This document shows, one piece after another, positions 49,013 through 57,747 of a DNA stretch of 64,000 nucleotides. The stretch is from contig NZ_CP143542.1 of assembly GCF_046237605.1 (NCBI RefSeq), positions 3,906,001 to 3,970,000 on the forward strand. The letters are read 5' to 3'. The position numbers and the translations under genes are program-made. The notes below the pieces were generated by a model. It saw only the letters and a program-made list of their open reading frames with translations, made no database searches and was not told where the DNA came from. The number at the start of each line of letters is the position of its first letter. Position 1 is the first letter of the stretch. This stretch comes from Paraperibacillus marinus. GTDB lineage: Bacteria > Bacillota > Bacilli > Bacillales > DSM-1321.

Positions 49013-50254
49013 TTGAAAAAAATCAGCCTTTACTTATTCGCCCTGCTGCTGGTTTTATCCAGCGTGCTTGCAGGCTGCTCTTCAAAGGACTCGGAAAGCT
49101 CTGATTCCAAAAACAAAAAGATCAGCTTCATGCACTGGCGCGGGGAAGATAAGCAGGTTTTTGAAGAACTGATCAAAAAGTTCACAAAGGAAACCGGCAT
49201 TGAAGTGGAAATGAATATTTATCCTTCCGAACAATACCCTGTACAGACTGTACTCCGCGACGGCTCTACCGGCGATGTATTCGCCTCCAACCCCGGATTC
49301 CAGCTTGAATCCTTGAAGAAACTAGGTTTTTATGAAGACCTGACCAACGAAGATTTTGTGAAGAACTATGATCCAAAACTAATTGAAGCTGCCAAGGTGG
49401 ACGGCAAGCAGCTCGCCCTTCCACTGCAGCTTGTTTATAACCAGCCTGTATACAACGCTTCTATGTTTGAAAAAATGGGCCTGGAGCCTGCAAAGGATTG
49501 GGAAGGCTTCCTGAAGCTGTGTGAAGAGCTGAAGAAAAATGGCGTCACACCGATCGCATTCCCCGGTGCCGACATCGGCCCCGGCCAGCTCATGAACAGC
49601 ATGATGATGAACAATGCACCGGATGAAGAAATCTTCGCCAAGCTTATGAAAGGCGATGCCAAGCTGACTGAGGAATGGTGGGTCAAGACCCTCACCCAGT
49701 TCAAGGAACTGAACGACAAAGGCTACTTCCAAAAAGATGCGCTTGGCACAAAGCATGATTCCGCCATCGCCATGGTCGCCCAGGAAAAAGCAGCCATGCT
49801 GGCATCAGGTTCATATGCCATCGCGAGCATCCGCAACCTGAACAAAGACATCAAGCTCGGCCTTCTGGCACCAATCACCGTGCCGGAAAGCGAAGCTAAA
49901 TTTGAAGGAATCCATACCACCACGTTCCTTCTCGGAGTGAATAAAAACTCCAAGAAGAAAAAAGAAGCCAAACAGTTCGTGGAATTCCTGAGCAAAAAGG
50001 AAAATGCGGAAGCTTATGCCAACAAAACCAGCCAGCAGGTAACCCTGAAGGACGTTAAATACGAATCAGAAGACCTGAAAAACATCTCAGACTGGTCCGA
50101 AAAGAAAACCCGCTTCCAGCCGCGCTACCTCATCCCGGATGAAGCCGTGGAAAAAGCCGTACTAAGCTCCATCCAGTCTGTCCTCGGCGGAGAAAGCCCT
50201 AAAAAGGCAGCCGCTGCTGCACAGAAGATTGTGGATCAGAATATTAAGAAGTAA
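49013..50254 (+). CDS. Sugar ABC transporter substrate-binding lipoprotein
   Basis: A 413-aa extracellular binding lipoprotein of the carbohydrate family 1 (ExtracellularSBP_1). It has a signal peptide with lipobox LAGC (Cys near 22), a Ser/Lys linker, then KISFMHWRGEDKQVFEELIK and ETGIEVEMNIYPSEQYPVQT, typical of the first lobe. The start is TTG after GGGGGA. It is transcribed away from its permeases, an unusual split for this transporter class in Bacillus, and ends in a strong terminator. Confidence 0.9.
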   Translation: MKKISLYLFALLLVLSSVLAGCSSKDSESSDSKNKKISFMHWRGEDKQVFEELIKKFTKETGIEVEMNIYPSEQYPVQTVLRDGSTGDVFASNPGFQLESLKKLGFYEDLTNEDFVKNYDPKLIEAAKVDGKQLALPLQLVYNQPVYNASMFEKMGLEPAKDWEGFLKLCEELKKNGVTPIAFPGADIGPGQLMNSMMMNNAPDEEIFAKLMKGDAKLTEEWWVKTLTQFKELNDKGYFQKDALGTKHDSAIAMVAQEKAAMLASGSYAIASIRNLNKDIKLGLLAPITVPESEAKFEGIHTTTFLLGVNKNSKKKKEAKQFVEFLSKKENAEAYANKTSQQVTLKDVKYESEDLKNISDWSEKKTRFQPRYLIPDEAVEKAVLSSIQSVLGGESPKKAAAAAQKIVDQNIKK

Positions 50255-50262
50255 TGATGGCT

Positions 50263-50294
50263 GAAGCCCCGGGGAATGATCCCGGGGCTTTTGT
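50263..50294 (+). terminator. Terminator of the binding-protein gene
   Basis: AGCCCCGGG pairs around GAATGA with CCCGGGGCT followed by TTTG. Confidence 0.85.
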
Positions 50295-50352
50295 CGTGGT
50301 TTGATGGCGGTTTAGTAAACGGGCTGAGGTTGGAAGTGAATTCTCTTTCTGC

Positions 50353-50779
50353 AAGTAAAATGTTGGGTTCCGCAAGTAAATTGCCGCGCCGCGCAAGTAA
50401 ATCATCCATTCCCGCAAGTAAAGGACTGCGCTGCTCAAGTAAATCGTCCATTTCCGCAAGTAAAGGACCGCGCTGCGCAAGTAAATCATCCATTCCCGCA
50501 AGTAAAGGACTGCGTTCGGCTAGTAAACCATGCACTCCCGCGAGTAAAGTACTCCGTTTGGCGAGTAAATCATCCATTTCTGCGAGTAAAGTACTCCTTT
50601 CGGCTAGTAAATCACCTATTCCCGCGAGTAAAGTGCTGAGTTCGGCGAGTAAATCATCCGTTTCCGCGAGTAAAGTGCTCCGTTTGGCGAGTAAATTATC
50701 CATTCCCGCGAGTAAAGTGCTCCGTTTGGCGAGTAAATTATCCATTTCCGCGAGTAAAATGCTGAGTTCGGCTAGTAAA
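50353..50779. repeat. Array of 21 units at exact 21-bp spacing
   Basis: The hexamer AGTAAA recurs at 50354, 50375, 50396 and so on to 50774, every 21 bp without exception (21 copies). The eight left copies read CAAGTAAA; the thirteen right copies read GAGTAAA or TAGTAAA. Two spacer types alternate (CATCCATTCCCG-like and GGACTGCG-like), making a 42-bp superunit. Long frames stay open on both strands because 21 is a multiple of three. It lies between two convergent terminated genes; no gene is supported in 50295-50907. Confidence 0.92.
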
Positions 50780-50907
50780 CTCCCAACCTCCCGAGCGCCA
50801 CTACACATATACACCCTCAAAAGCTTATAAAATATGAATTTATCTCCTCCCCTGCTCCATTCTCATGTAAAATCGTCAAAAAACCGGCTGAGTACCGTCT
50901 CAAAATC

Positions 50908-50942
50908 AAAAAAAGAATGCCCAGCGGCGCTGGGCATTCTTA
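50908..50942 (-). terminator. Terminator of sacA
   Basis: On the minus strand a 13-bp stem (AAGAATGCCCAGC and its complement, 3-nt loop) is followed by a T run, immediately after the sacA stop codon. Confidence 0.9.
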
Positions 50943-52376
50943 TCACTTGCTTAAGTTCCATTTGGTGAGGGTAAACTCTGCGTCTCCCTCAAATGTAATC
51001 AAATCATTTTCCGGCTCGGGGAAGTATCTGGCTGTGAAGACTTCTTCCCCGCCGTTGATGAAGATTTCGAGCGAGGAGGTGTCCATCAGCAGCTGCACGC
51101 TTGAGAGGCCAGAGACAGCACAGGTTCTTGTTTCCGTTCTTCCTGTGCGGAGGCAGCGGCGCTCCAGGCTGACTTCTTTTTTCTCGGCATCATACGAGAA
51201 ACTTGCTTCGCCGCGAAGGTTAATGGTGAAGCTGGCTGCCTCTCCCTTGAAGTCATTCAAAAGCAGTTCAGCAGTAATTCCCCGCACGCCCTCAATATGG
51301 GATGCTTTCACGCCGCTGAATTCTTCCCGGTCCCCCCGCATTGCTTCCAGCTCAGGAGCTGGATTCTGATAGACTTTGTCATCACGGTACTCCAGAATCC
51401 GCGGGATGGTCAGGGCATGGACCCAGCCTTTTTTGAGCGTGGGCTGAAAGGCCTCGGCTTCGTCGGTGATGCCCATCCAGGCGATCATGATCCTTCTCCC
51501 CCCTCCATCAAGGAAGGTCTGCGGCGCATAAAAGTCGAAGCCGCGGTCTATTTCGATGAAAGGGCCATGTGTAAAACGCGGGCTGTTCCGGTCTAATTCA
51601 CCAACGAAATAGCCGGATTGAAACAGATTTTGATACAGGTGGCCGCTCGGCTCAAGGCCCTGCGGCGACACCATGAGGATATCCTTTCCTCCAAGCGGGA
51701 AAAGATCCGGGCATTCCCACATATACCCGAATTCTCCAAGACCGTTCATGTCTGCTCCGGCAATGCGGCCGGCTTCCTTCCACTTGTAGAGGTCCGGGGA
51801 GGTGAATAGCACTGCTGCCCCCTTCTCTTCCAGTGTCTGGGCGCCGAGCACCATGTACCAGGTGTCTCCTTCCCTCCAGACCTTGGGATCCCGGAAATGG
51901 GCGGTATAGCCTTCAGGCAGCCCGAGGACTGGTCCCTTTTTTTCAAAAGAAAGGCCGTCTTCTGATACCGCGAGGCACTGATAGGTTTCCCGTGTGCCGT
52001 CTTCGAGTTTTACATTGCCAGTGTAGATGAGATACAGCTTGCCGTCGTATTCCACGGCACTTCCCGAGTAGCAGCCATTCCGTTCATACCATTCGCTCGG
52101 TGCCAGGGCGATTTTTTCTTCCTGCCAGCCGACGAGATCCGTTGACGTAAAATGCCCCCAGAATTTTGCCCCATGCGCCGTTTCAAAAGGATTCCACTGA
52201 TAAAACACATGATAGGCACCCTTGTAATAAATTAAGCCGTTTGGGTCATTTAAAAGTCCGGCAGGCGGCATGAGATGAAAGTCCAGCCGGTATGGGTCGC
52301 TCTCTGCCAGTTCTTGATGTTTTTCTACTTCTTCGTATGCTTGTTGGATAAGATCGTTCTCGTTCAGGATAGGCAC
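50943..52376 (-). CDS. sacA: Sucrose-6-phosphate hydrolase / beta-fructofuranosidase (GH32)
   Basis: A cytosolic GH32 enzyme of about 477 aa that splits sucrose-6-phosphate to glucose-6-phosphate and fructose. The three catalytic blocks are present: LNDPNG (nucleophile Asp, about residue 44), FRDPK (about 165) and ECPD (acid/base Glu, about 219). A C-terminal beta-sandwich follows. It is the last gene of sacP-sacA. Start ambiguity: the GTG at 52376 lies inside GGAGGTG; a CTG at 52367, 8 nt after GGAGG, fits better. Confidence 0.93.
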   Translation of the reverse strand: MPILNENDLIQQAYEEVEKHQELAESDPYRLDFHLMPPAGLLNDPNGLIYYKGAYHVFYQWNPFETAHGAKFWGHFTSTDLVGWQEEKIALAPSEWYERNGCYSGSAVEYDGKLYLIYTGNVKLEDGTRETYQCLAVSEDGLSFEKKGPVLGLPEGYTAHFRDPKVWREGDTWYMVLGAQTLEEKGAAVLFTSPDLYKWKEAGRIAGADMNGLGEFGYMWECPDLFPLGGKDILMVSPQGLEPSGHLYQNLFQSGYFVGELDRNSPRFTHGPFIEIDRGFDFYAPQTFLDGGGRRIMIAWMGITDEAEAFQPTLKKGWVHALTIPRILEYRDDKVYQNPAPELEAMRGDREEFSGVKASHIEGVRGITAELLLNDFKGEAASFTINLRGEASFSYDAEKKEVSLERRCLRTGRTETRTCAVSGLSSVQLLMDTSSLEIFINGGEEVFTARYFPEPENDLITFEGDAEFTLTKWNLSK

Positions 52377-52390
52377 CTCCTATAAGTAAA

Positions 52391-52428
52391 AAAGAGAAGG
52401 CAAGCTGGGTATCCTGCCTTCTTCTTTT
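52391..52428 (-). terminator. Intercistronic hairpin between sacP and sacA
   Basis: On the minus strand AGAAGGCA pairs across 12 nt with TGCCTTCT, followed by CTTTTTT, directly after the sacP stop codon and before the sacA ribosome-binding site. It likely lowers sacA relative to sacP. Confidence 0.65.
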
Positions 52429-52429
52429 A

Positions 52430-53833
52430 TTATTTTTCGATTTCTGCTGCCGCTTTGTCGGAATAGCCGAACATCCAGGTAAGGATGAAGGCAACAGCAA
52501 TGGCGATGACGTTGACTAAAATGTACTGAAGGAGCTGTCCGTTCAGATACAGAAGGGCACCAGGTATGACCGTCACTGCCATCCCGGTTCCCTTAAGTCC
52601 GAGGATGGAACTTAAGAATCCGCCAGCCGCGCCGCCGATAAGGCCCATGATGAACGGTTTGCCGTAACGGAGGTTAACCCCGAAGAGTGCAGGCTCGGTA
52701 ATTCCCAATAGAGCTGAGAAGGAAGACGGATAAGCGAGCGCCTTCAGCTTCTTTGATTTTGTCTTGAGCCCCACAGCGAGAGCAGCGCCGGCCTGGGCAG
52801 CCACTGAGCAAGTGATGATGGCGTTATAAGGATTGTTATGGTACTTGGCGAGCAGCTGTATTTCAAACATATTAAAGATGTGGTGTACACCAGTGATAAC
52901 AACCAGCTGGTTAAGTCCGCCAAGAATGAGTCCGCTGAGTCCGAACGGCCAGGAAAGGACGTTTGTGGCTGCGTCCAGGATTCCCTGCTCAACGATGTGG
53001 AAGACCGGCCCGATAACGAACAAGGCCAGGATAATCATCACCAGCAGTGTCAAAAATGGTGTCAGAATTAAATCCAGTACTTCAGGAACCCGTTTGCGGA
53101 TAAACCGTTCAAGCTTGGCCCCGATAATCCCGGCGATGAAAGCCGGAAGCACGGAAGCCTGGTAGCCGACCACCGGGATGAAGCCGAAGAACTTGATCGG
53201 TGTCACATCTCCCCCGGCAACGGCCCATGCATTAGGAAGGGCCGGGCTGACAAGCATCAAGCCAAGAACGAGGCCGATGATCGGTGTTCCGCCGAATACC
53301 CGGAAGGTTGACCAGGCGATAAGCGCCGGCAGGAAGATGAACGCTGTATCTGTCAGCACCTGTGTGAATAAGATGAAGTTTTCCGAGATGTCTTTAGGGC
53401 TCAGGCCGAACAGGGCCAGTACCTGCTCCTGCATAACCAGGCCGCGCACACCCATAAAGAGTCCGGTGGCAACCAGGACAGGAATGATCGGCACGAATAC
53501 ATCACCAAAGGTACGGATGGCCCGCTGGAATTTTGAGCCGCTTGCGACTGCTTCTTTTTTCTGATCAGAAGCAGACTGGGTAGCAAGTCCAAGCTGTGAA
53601 ACTTCTTCATAAATCCGGTTGACGGTTCCTGTTCCGAAAATTACCTGAAACTGTCCAGAATTAAAGAACGCACCTTTTACCTTATCAATGTCTTCTACTT
53701 TTTTCTGGTCGATCTTTTCCTTGTCATTTACTATGATCCGAAGGCGCGTCGCACAATGGGCAACAGAGCTGATGTTTTCCCTGCCGCCGACTGCTTCAAT
53801 GACTTCCTCTGCTATTCTCCGATTTTCAGACAT
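52430..53833 (-). CDS. sacP: PTS sucrose-specific transporter EIIBC
   Basis: A 467-aa membrane protein that imports sucrose and phosphorylates it. The EIIB domain (1-about 85) carries the phospho-Cys in SSVAHCATRLRI near residue 25; the EIIC domain (about 105-465) has eight to ten helices, with GITEPALFGVNLRYGKPFIM near the C terminus. There is no EIIA domain, so phosphate must come from another EIIA, as for B. subtilis SacP. The ATG at 53833 follows AGAGGTG. Three operators lie upstream. Confidence 0.94.
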   Translation of the reverse strand: MSENRRIAEEVIEAVGGRENISSVAHCATRLRIIVNDKEKIDQKKVEDIDKVKGAFFNSGQFQVIFGTGTVNRIYEEVSQLGLATQSASDQKKEAVASGSKFQRAIRTFGDVFVPIIPVLVATGLFMGVRGLVMQEQVLALFGLSPKDISENFILFTQVLTDTAFIFLPALIAWSTFRVFGGTPIIGLVLGLMLVSPALPNAWAVAGGDVTPIKFFGFIPVVGYQASVLPAFIAGIIGAKLERFIRKRVPEVLDLILTPFLTLLVMIILALFVIGPVFHIVEQGILDAATNVLSWPFGLSGLILGGLNQLVVITGVHHIFNMFEIQLLAKYHNNPYNAIITCSVAAQAGAALAVGLKTKSKKLKALAYPSSFSALLGITEPALFGVNLRYGKPFIMGLIGGAAGGFLSSILGLKGTGMAVTVIPGALLYLNGQLLQYILVNVIAIAVAFILTWMFGYSDKAAAEIEK

Positions 53834-53862
53834 GACATTCACCTCTATGATTTAATTTTGTA

Positions 53863-53975
53863 TGGAATCGATTACACAAAGAGCCTGGATGAGTGCAAGC
53901 CGAGCGTATGATCTCTCTGTGGAATCGATTCCTCATTTCAGATAATAAAAGCGTAACCGAATGAAACCGATTACA
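53863..53975. promoter_or_regulatory. Three LacI-type operators upstream of sacP
   Basis: TGGAATCGATTACA at 53863-53876, TGGAATCGATTCCT at 53920-53933 and TGAAACCGATTACA at 53962-53975 (centre distances about 57 and 42 bp). The first two share the core GGAATCGATT. The third fits the CcpA cre consensus TGNAANCGNTNNCA best when read on the minus strand. They lie between sacP and its LacI-type regulator, both on the minus strand. Confidence 0.82.
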
Positions 53976-53981
53976 CTTTCA

Positions 53982-54971
53982 TTATATACTTTCATTTTCT
54001 AGAAGTCTATATTTAACTCTGCAAACTTTCCCCTGGTATGTTTCACCAGCGATTTTTTCGAGAATCATGGTGGCAGCCTCCCGGCCAGCTTCCTCTATAT
54101 CAAAATCAATCGTCGAAAGGCGCGGTGTGATGTATCTCGACAGCTCCGAGGCTCCCATTGCCCCGATTGCCATATGGGCTGGAATCTCGATTCCCGCTTC
54201 CTTTAAATGCTGCATCGCACCAATTGCGAGCCGGTCTGTGACCGTCAGCACGGCAGTCGGTTTTACAGCTGATTCTTCCAAAATGGCCCTCATGCAGCTC
54301 CGGCCGGAATGGACATCGAAAATGCCTTTCTTGATCCAGCTATCTTCTGTCGCAAGCCCATTTTCAGCCAGGGCGTCCAGGTATCCTTTCTTTCGGAGAT
54401 AGCCGACAGCATGGTCGCTTTCATCCACTCCGATGAAGGCAATCCGCTTATGCCCCTTAGTTATCAAGTGGTCCATCATGTCCCTTGCAGCCTGATAGTC
54501 ATCGAACACCACATTCGTCAAACCGGAAACCGGCTGTCCGACCATGACAAACGGCATGTTCAGCTGCTGAATTTCCTGCAGGATCGGCTCTCCAATATTT
54601 GTGGCGGACAGAATGATGCCATCCACATGGCGGCTTTTCAGCAGCTTCAGATGCTGAATTTCCTTTTCGTGCTCAAGGTTCGTGATGGCAAGCAGGATCT
54701 GGTAGCCCGCTCCCGACAATACCTGATCAAGGCCCTTCACCAGCCGGCTCGAGGTTTCTGTGCTGATTTTCGGCACAATCACCCCAATGACCTTTGTCTT
54801 CTTCGTACGCAGCGATTTGGCGTGGGCGCTTGGCACATAGCCGGTTTCTTCAATGACCGTGAGCACTCTTTTCCTTGCTTCCTCGCTTACATATCCGGAA
54901 TCGTTCAGCACCCTCGAAACGGTAGTGCGGGAAACATTTGCTTTTTCTGCAATTTCCTTGATCGTTAACAT
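53982..54971 (-). CDS. scrR: LacI family transcriptional repressor of sucrose genes (ScrR-like)
   Basis: A 329-aa repressor. The N-terminal helix-turn-helix LTIKEIAEKANVSRTTVSRV and hinge helix (YVPSAHAKSLR) are followed by a periplasmic-binding-protein-like sensor domain with KVIGVIVPKIST and GHKRIAFIGVDESDHAVGYL. The gene is directly upstream of sacP on the same strand, with operators in between, so it most likely represses sacPA until sucrose or a derivative is present. In B. subtilis sacPA is instead controlled by the antiterminator SacT; no such gene is here. Confidence 0.9.
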   Translation of the reverse strand: MLTIKEIAEKANVSRTTVSRVLNDSGYVSEEARKRVLTVIEETGYVPSAHAKSLRTKKTKVIGVIVPKISTETSSRLVKGLDQVLSGAGYQILLAITNLEHEKEIQHLKLLKSRHVDGIILSATNIGEPILQEIQQLNMPFVMVGQPVSGLTNVVFDDYQAARDMMDHLITKGHKRIAFIGVDESDHAVGYLRKKGYLDALAENGLATEDSWIKKGIFDVHSGRSCMRAILEESAVKPTAVLTVTDRLAIGAMQHLKEAGIEIPAHMAIGAMGASELSRYITPRLSTIDFDIEEAGREAATMILEKIAGETYQGKVCRVKYRLLENESI

Positions 54972-55074
54972 GCTTCATTTCCTCCGGCCTTTAATTTAAC
55001 CACAACATTATTTTACACAAATACCCGCATAATGCCAGTACTATCATCATTACCTGCATGGCGGCATATAAACA

Positions 55075-55107
55075 GAAAAAACACACCCGGCATAGCAGCC
55101 GGGTGCA
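55075..55107 (-). terminator. Terminator of the GH2 operon
   Basis: On the minus strand CACCCGGC pairs with GCCGGGTG across a 6-nt loop, followed by TGTTTTTTC, just after the GH2 stop codon. Confidence 0.85.
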
Positions 55108-55112
55108 GTCGA

Positions 55113-56876
55113 TCACTTTTGATCATTAATTTCCTTGATCTTCTTCAGGTCGCATTTCGGCTCCCGGTCATAGGTAAGGAGGCCGTTGATTTCCTGCTCC
55201 ACATCCGTCAGCTGTGTATAGCAGAAGCCCTGGACAACCGGACTTGAAGTCAAGGCGCCGGTCACCCTGCGGTATTCCTCTACAAGATCTTCGGCAGATT
55301 GGACAGCCGAGTAGCCCCAGCCTTCCTGCTCGTCTACCTTATAGGCAATGCCGCCGTATTCCGTAATCAAAATCGGCTCGCCTCTATAAGAATAACCATT
55401 GGCGTAAATCACGCGGTTGGCGGGAGTCGTCGAGATGGCGCTCTCCACATCCTTATATGCCTCGGCCATTTCTTCGGCACTGCGGTAATTATGGATGCCG
55501 CATATGTCAGAGATCGTATGCTCCCAGCCGTCGTTGGACAGAACCGGGCGGGTCTGGTCGATCGATTTGGTCTGCCAGTACATGGACGTGGCGTGTGCCT
55601 GCTGATGCTTGTCATAAGCGACGCGGGAAATGCCCCAGCTCTCATTCAGCGGCAGCCAGACGATGATGGACGGATGGCTGTAGTCGCGCTTTACCACGTC
55701 GAACCATTCAGTAGCCAGGCGGCGTGCCGCTTCTTCGCTGTATTCAGAAGCATTCGCCATTTCGCCCCATACGAGGAATCCAAGGCGGTCAGCCCAGTAC
55801 AGGAAGCGTGGATCTTCTACCTTTTGGTGCTTCCTTGCGCCGTTAAAGCCCATTTCCTTCGCAAGCTCGATGTCCCTTTTCAGCGCCTCATCTGTCGGAG
55901 CTGTAAGCAGGGCCTTCGGGAAATACCCCTGATCAAGCACAAGCTTTTGATAATAAGGCATATTGTTCAGCATGAATACGCCGTTTTCAATGGAAATCTT
56001 CCGCATTCCAAAGTAGGAATCAACAGAATCGAGCACTTCCTCTCCCTTGCGGAGTGTCAGTGTCACATCAAACAGATTAGGATTCTCCGGTGACCAGTAC
56101 CAGCCTGGTCCATGGATGTTGCTTCGGTCTGTAAAGCGGTTGCGCACATTATAGCTGCGCTTGTTGTAAATTTCCAGGAGATTGGAAGAATCAGAGATTA
56201 CTTTTTTACCGTTAAATGAGATTTCTACATCAAGGGCAAGGCCATCGGAGAACGCGCCGCCCACTTCGAATTCAAGCTCAATATCGCCGCGGTCGATCTC
56301 AGGAGTCCAGCGGATGCCGGAAAGGACGGTCTGGGCTGCAGGCTCCATCCAGACGGTCTGCCAGATGCCGGTCGTCCGTGTGTAAAAAATGGATTCCGAC
56401 TGCTCATGCCAGTATTGCTTACCGCGCGGAATGGTCACATCTTCAGATGGATCCTCAACGCGGAGAGTCACTTCGTCTTCCCTGCCGTCTTTGTTTAAAA
56501 GATGAGTGATATCCACCGAGAACGGCGTGTTTCCGCCTTCATGATGGCAGGCAAGATTTCCGTTGATGTACACCCACGAACGGTAATCCACCGCGCCAAA
56601 GTGCAGGATAATCTGTCTGCCGGACCAATTTTGGGGCACACTTAACGTTCTGCGGTACCAGACCACATCATGGAACGATGGATCATTGATTCCGCTCAGC
56701 TCGGTCTGATAGGCAAATGGAACCGTAATTTCCCGGCTCATTGGAAACTGCTCGAACCACTTCTCATTCAGTCCCTTGTTTTCATCATCAAATGCAAAAT
56801 CCCATTGCCCATTAAGGTTCTCCCATTCTGTACGGACAAACTGGGGTCTTGGATAATCGTTGCGGGGAATAGACAT
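55113..56876 (-). CDS. Glycoside hydrolase family 2 enzyme (beta-galactosidase/glucuronidase-like)
   Basis: A cytosolic GH2 enzyme of 587 aa, much shorter than LacZ and similar in size to beta-glucuronidases. The N-terminal jelly-roll sugar-binding domain (about 1-165; RTEWENLNGQWDFAFDDENK) and Ig-like domain precede a TIM barrel (about 275-580). The acid/base Glu lies in WLPLNESWG (about 402) and the nucleophile Glu in ILITEYGG (about 503). It has no signal peptide. It is the last gene of an ABC-importer operon, so it probably cleaves the imported oligosaccharide. The exact sugar is unknown; the nearby GH43 gene suggests plant cell-wall fragments. Confidence 0.88.
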   Translation of the reverse strand: MSIPRNDYPRPQFVRTEWENLNGQWDFAFDDENKGLNEKWFEQFPMSREITVPFAYQTELSGINDPSFHDVVWYRRTLSVPQNWSGRQIILHFGAVDYRSWVYINGNLACHHEGGNTPFSVDITHLLNKDGREDEVTLRVEDPSEDVTIPRGKQYWHEQSESIFYTRTTGIWQTVWMEPAAQTVLSGIRWTPEIDRGDIELEFEVGGAFSDGLALDVEISFNGKKVISDSSNLLEIYNKRSYNVRNRFTDRSNIHGPGWYWSPENPNLFDVTLTLRKGEEVLDSVDSYFGMRKISIENGVFMLNNMPYYQKLVLDQGYFPKALLTAPTDEALKRDIELAKEMGFNGARKHQKVEDPRFLYWADRLGFLVWGEMANASEYSEEAARRLATEWFDVVKRDYSHPSIIVWLPLNESWGISRVAYDKHQQAHATSMYWQTKSIDQTRPVLSNDGWEHTISDICGIHNYRSAEEMAEAYKDVESAISTTPANRVIYANGYSYRGEPILITEYGGIAYKVDEQEGWGYSAVQSAEDLVEEYRRVTGALTSSPVVQGFCYTQLTDVEQEINGLLTYDREPKCDLKKIKEINDQK

Positions 56877-56910
56877 GTATATTCAAATCCTTCCAAAATG
56901 TAGTGGCTGT

Positions 56911-57741
56911 TTATTTGATTCCTGACTGTGTGACGCCTTTAATGAATGAACGCTGACCGACTACAAACAGAAGCACGGCCGGAATGGTTGCGATCGATGT
57001 AAGGGCCATCAGCTTGGCTGGGGACGATACAAAGCTGCCCTGCTGCATAACGGCAATACCTGTCGTGATGGTACGCATTTCCGGTGAGTTGGTCGTAACG
57101 AGCGGCCACAGGAAGTCATTATAAATTCCCATGAAGGTGAAGATTGCAAGCGTCCAGATGACCGGGCGCGCAGACGGCAGAACCACCTGTGTAAACACCT
57201 GCCATTTATTGGCGCCGTCCAGGAATGCTGCTTCCTCCAGCTCCTTCGGGAATCCGCGGAAATATTGATACAGCAGGAACACGCCGAACGCGTTCGCTGA
57301 ATAGGGCAGAATCAGTACGGCATACGTATCAAGAAGTCCGAATGTGTTAAATTCCATGTAAAGCGGAAGGAATGTGATAACCCAAGGGATGGTCAGGGAT
57401 CCGATGAACATGGCAATGAAAAACTTCTTGAACGGCACATCAAGCCTTGCGAGACCATAGGCCGCTAATGTATCGGCAATCAGCACAATGAGTGTGCCGG
57501 TGATCCCGACAAGAAGGGAGTTCGCCATCCACTGCAGGACCGGCGTTTCACCGCCGCTCTGGAAGGCATATTGATAGTTTTCCAGGGTGAATACTTCCGG
57601 GATCCATTTCAAGCCTGCGGTAAATGCTTCCTGGTCTGTTTTAAAGGAAGTAAACAGCATCCAGACAATCGGAAGCAGGAAAACCAGGGCAATCAATGCA
57701 GCGATGATAATAATAATCGTTTTACTTGCTTTGCTTTCCAT
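56911..57741 (-). CDS. Sugar ABC transporter permease (MalG type), GH2 cluster
   Basis: A 276-aa CUT1 permease with six helices and the EAA loop LEEAAFLDGANKWQVFTQVV followed by LPSARP. It lies 34 bp upstream of the GH2 gene and 6 bp after the MalF-type gene, in one operon. The C terminus ends SFIKGVTQSGIK, typical of this subfamily. No ATPase gene is nearby. Confidence 0.92.
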   Translation of the reverse strand: MESKASKTIIIIIAALIALVFLLPIVWMLFTSFKTDQEAFTAGLKWIPEVFTLENYQYAFQSGGETPVLQWMANSLLVGITGTLIVLIADTLAAYGLARLDVPFKKFFIAMFIGSLTIPWVITFLPLYMEFNTFGLLDTYAVLILPYSANAFGVFLLYQYFRGFPKELEEAAFLDGANKWQVFTQVVLPSARPVIWTLAIFTFMGIYNDFLWPLVTTNSPEMRTITTGIAVMQQGSFVSSPAKLMALTSIATIPAVLLFVVGQRSFIKGVTQSGIK

Positions 57742-57747
57742 GGACGT

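Noticed and set aside
50353..50779. CRISPR array or replication iterons
   Set aside because: The unit is only 21 bp with no unique spacers; no cas, rep or partition genes are nearby.
50236..50820. Minus-strand frame (LLAxxxx heptads) and plus-strand frame across the 21-bp array
   Set aside because: Both strands are open because of the 21-bp period. The minus-strand frame overlaps the binding-protein 3' end and its terminator and has no convincing start, so it is treated as DNA repeat; noted as an alternative in the findings.
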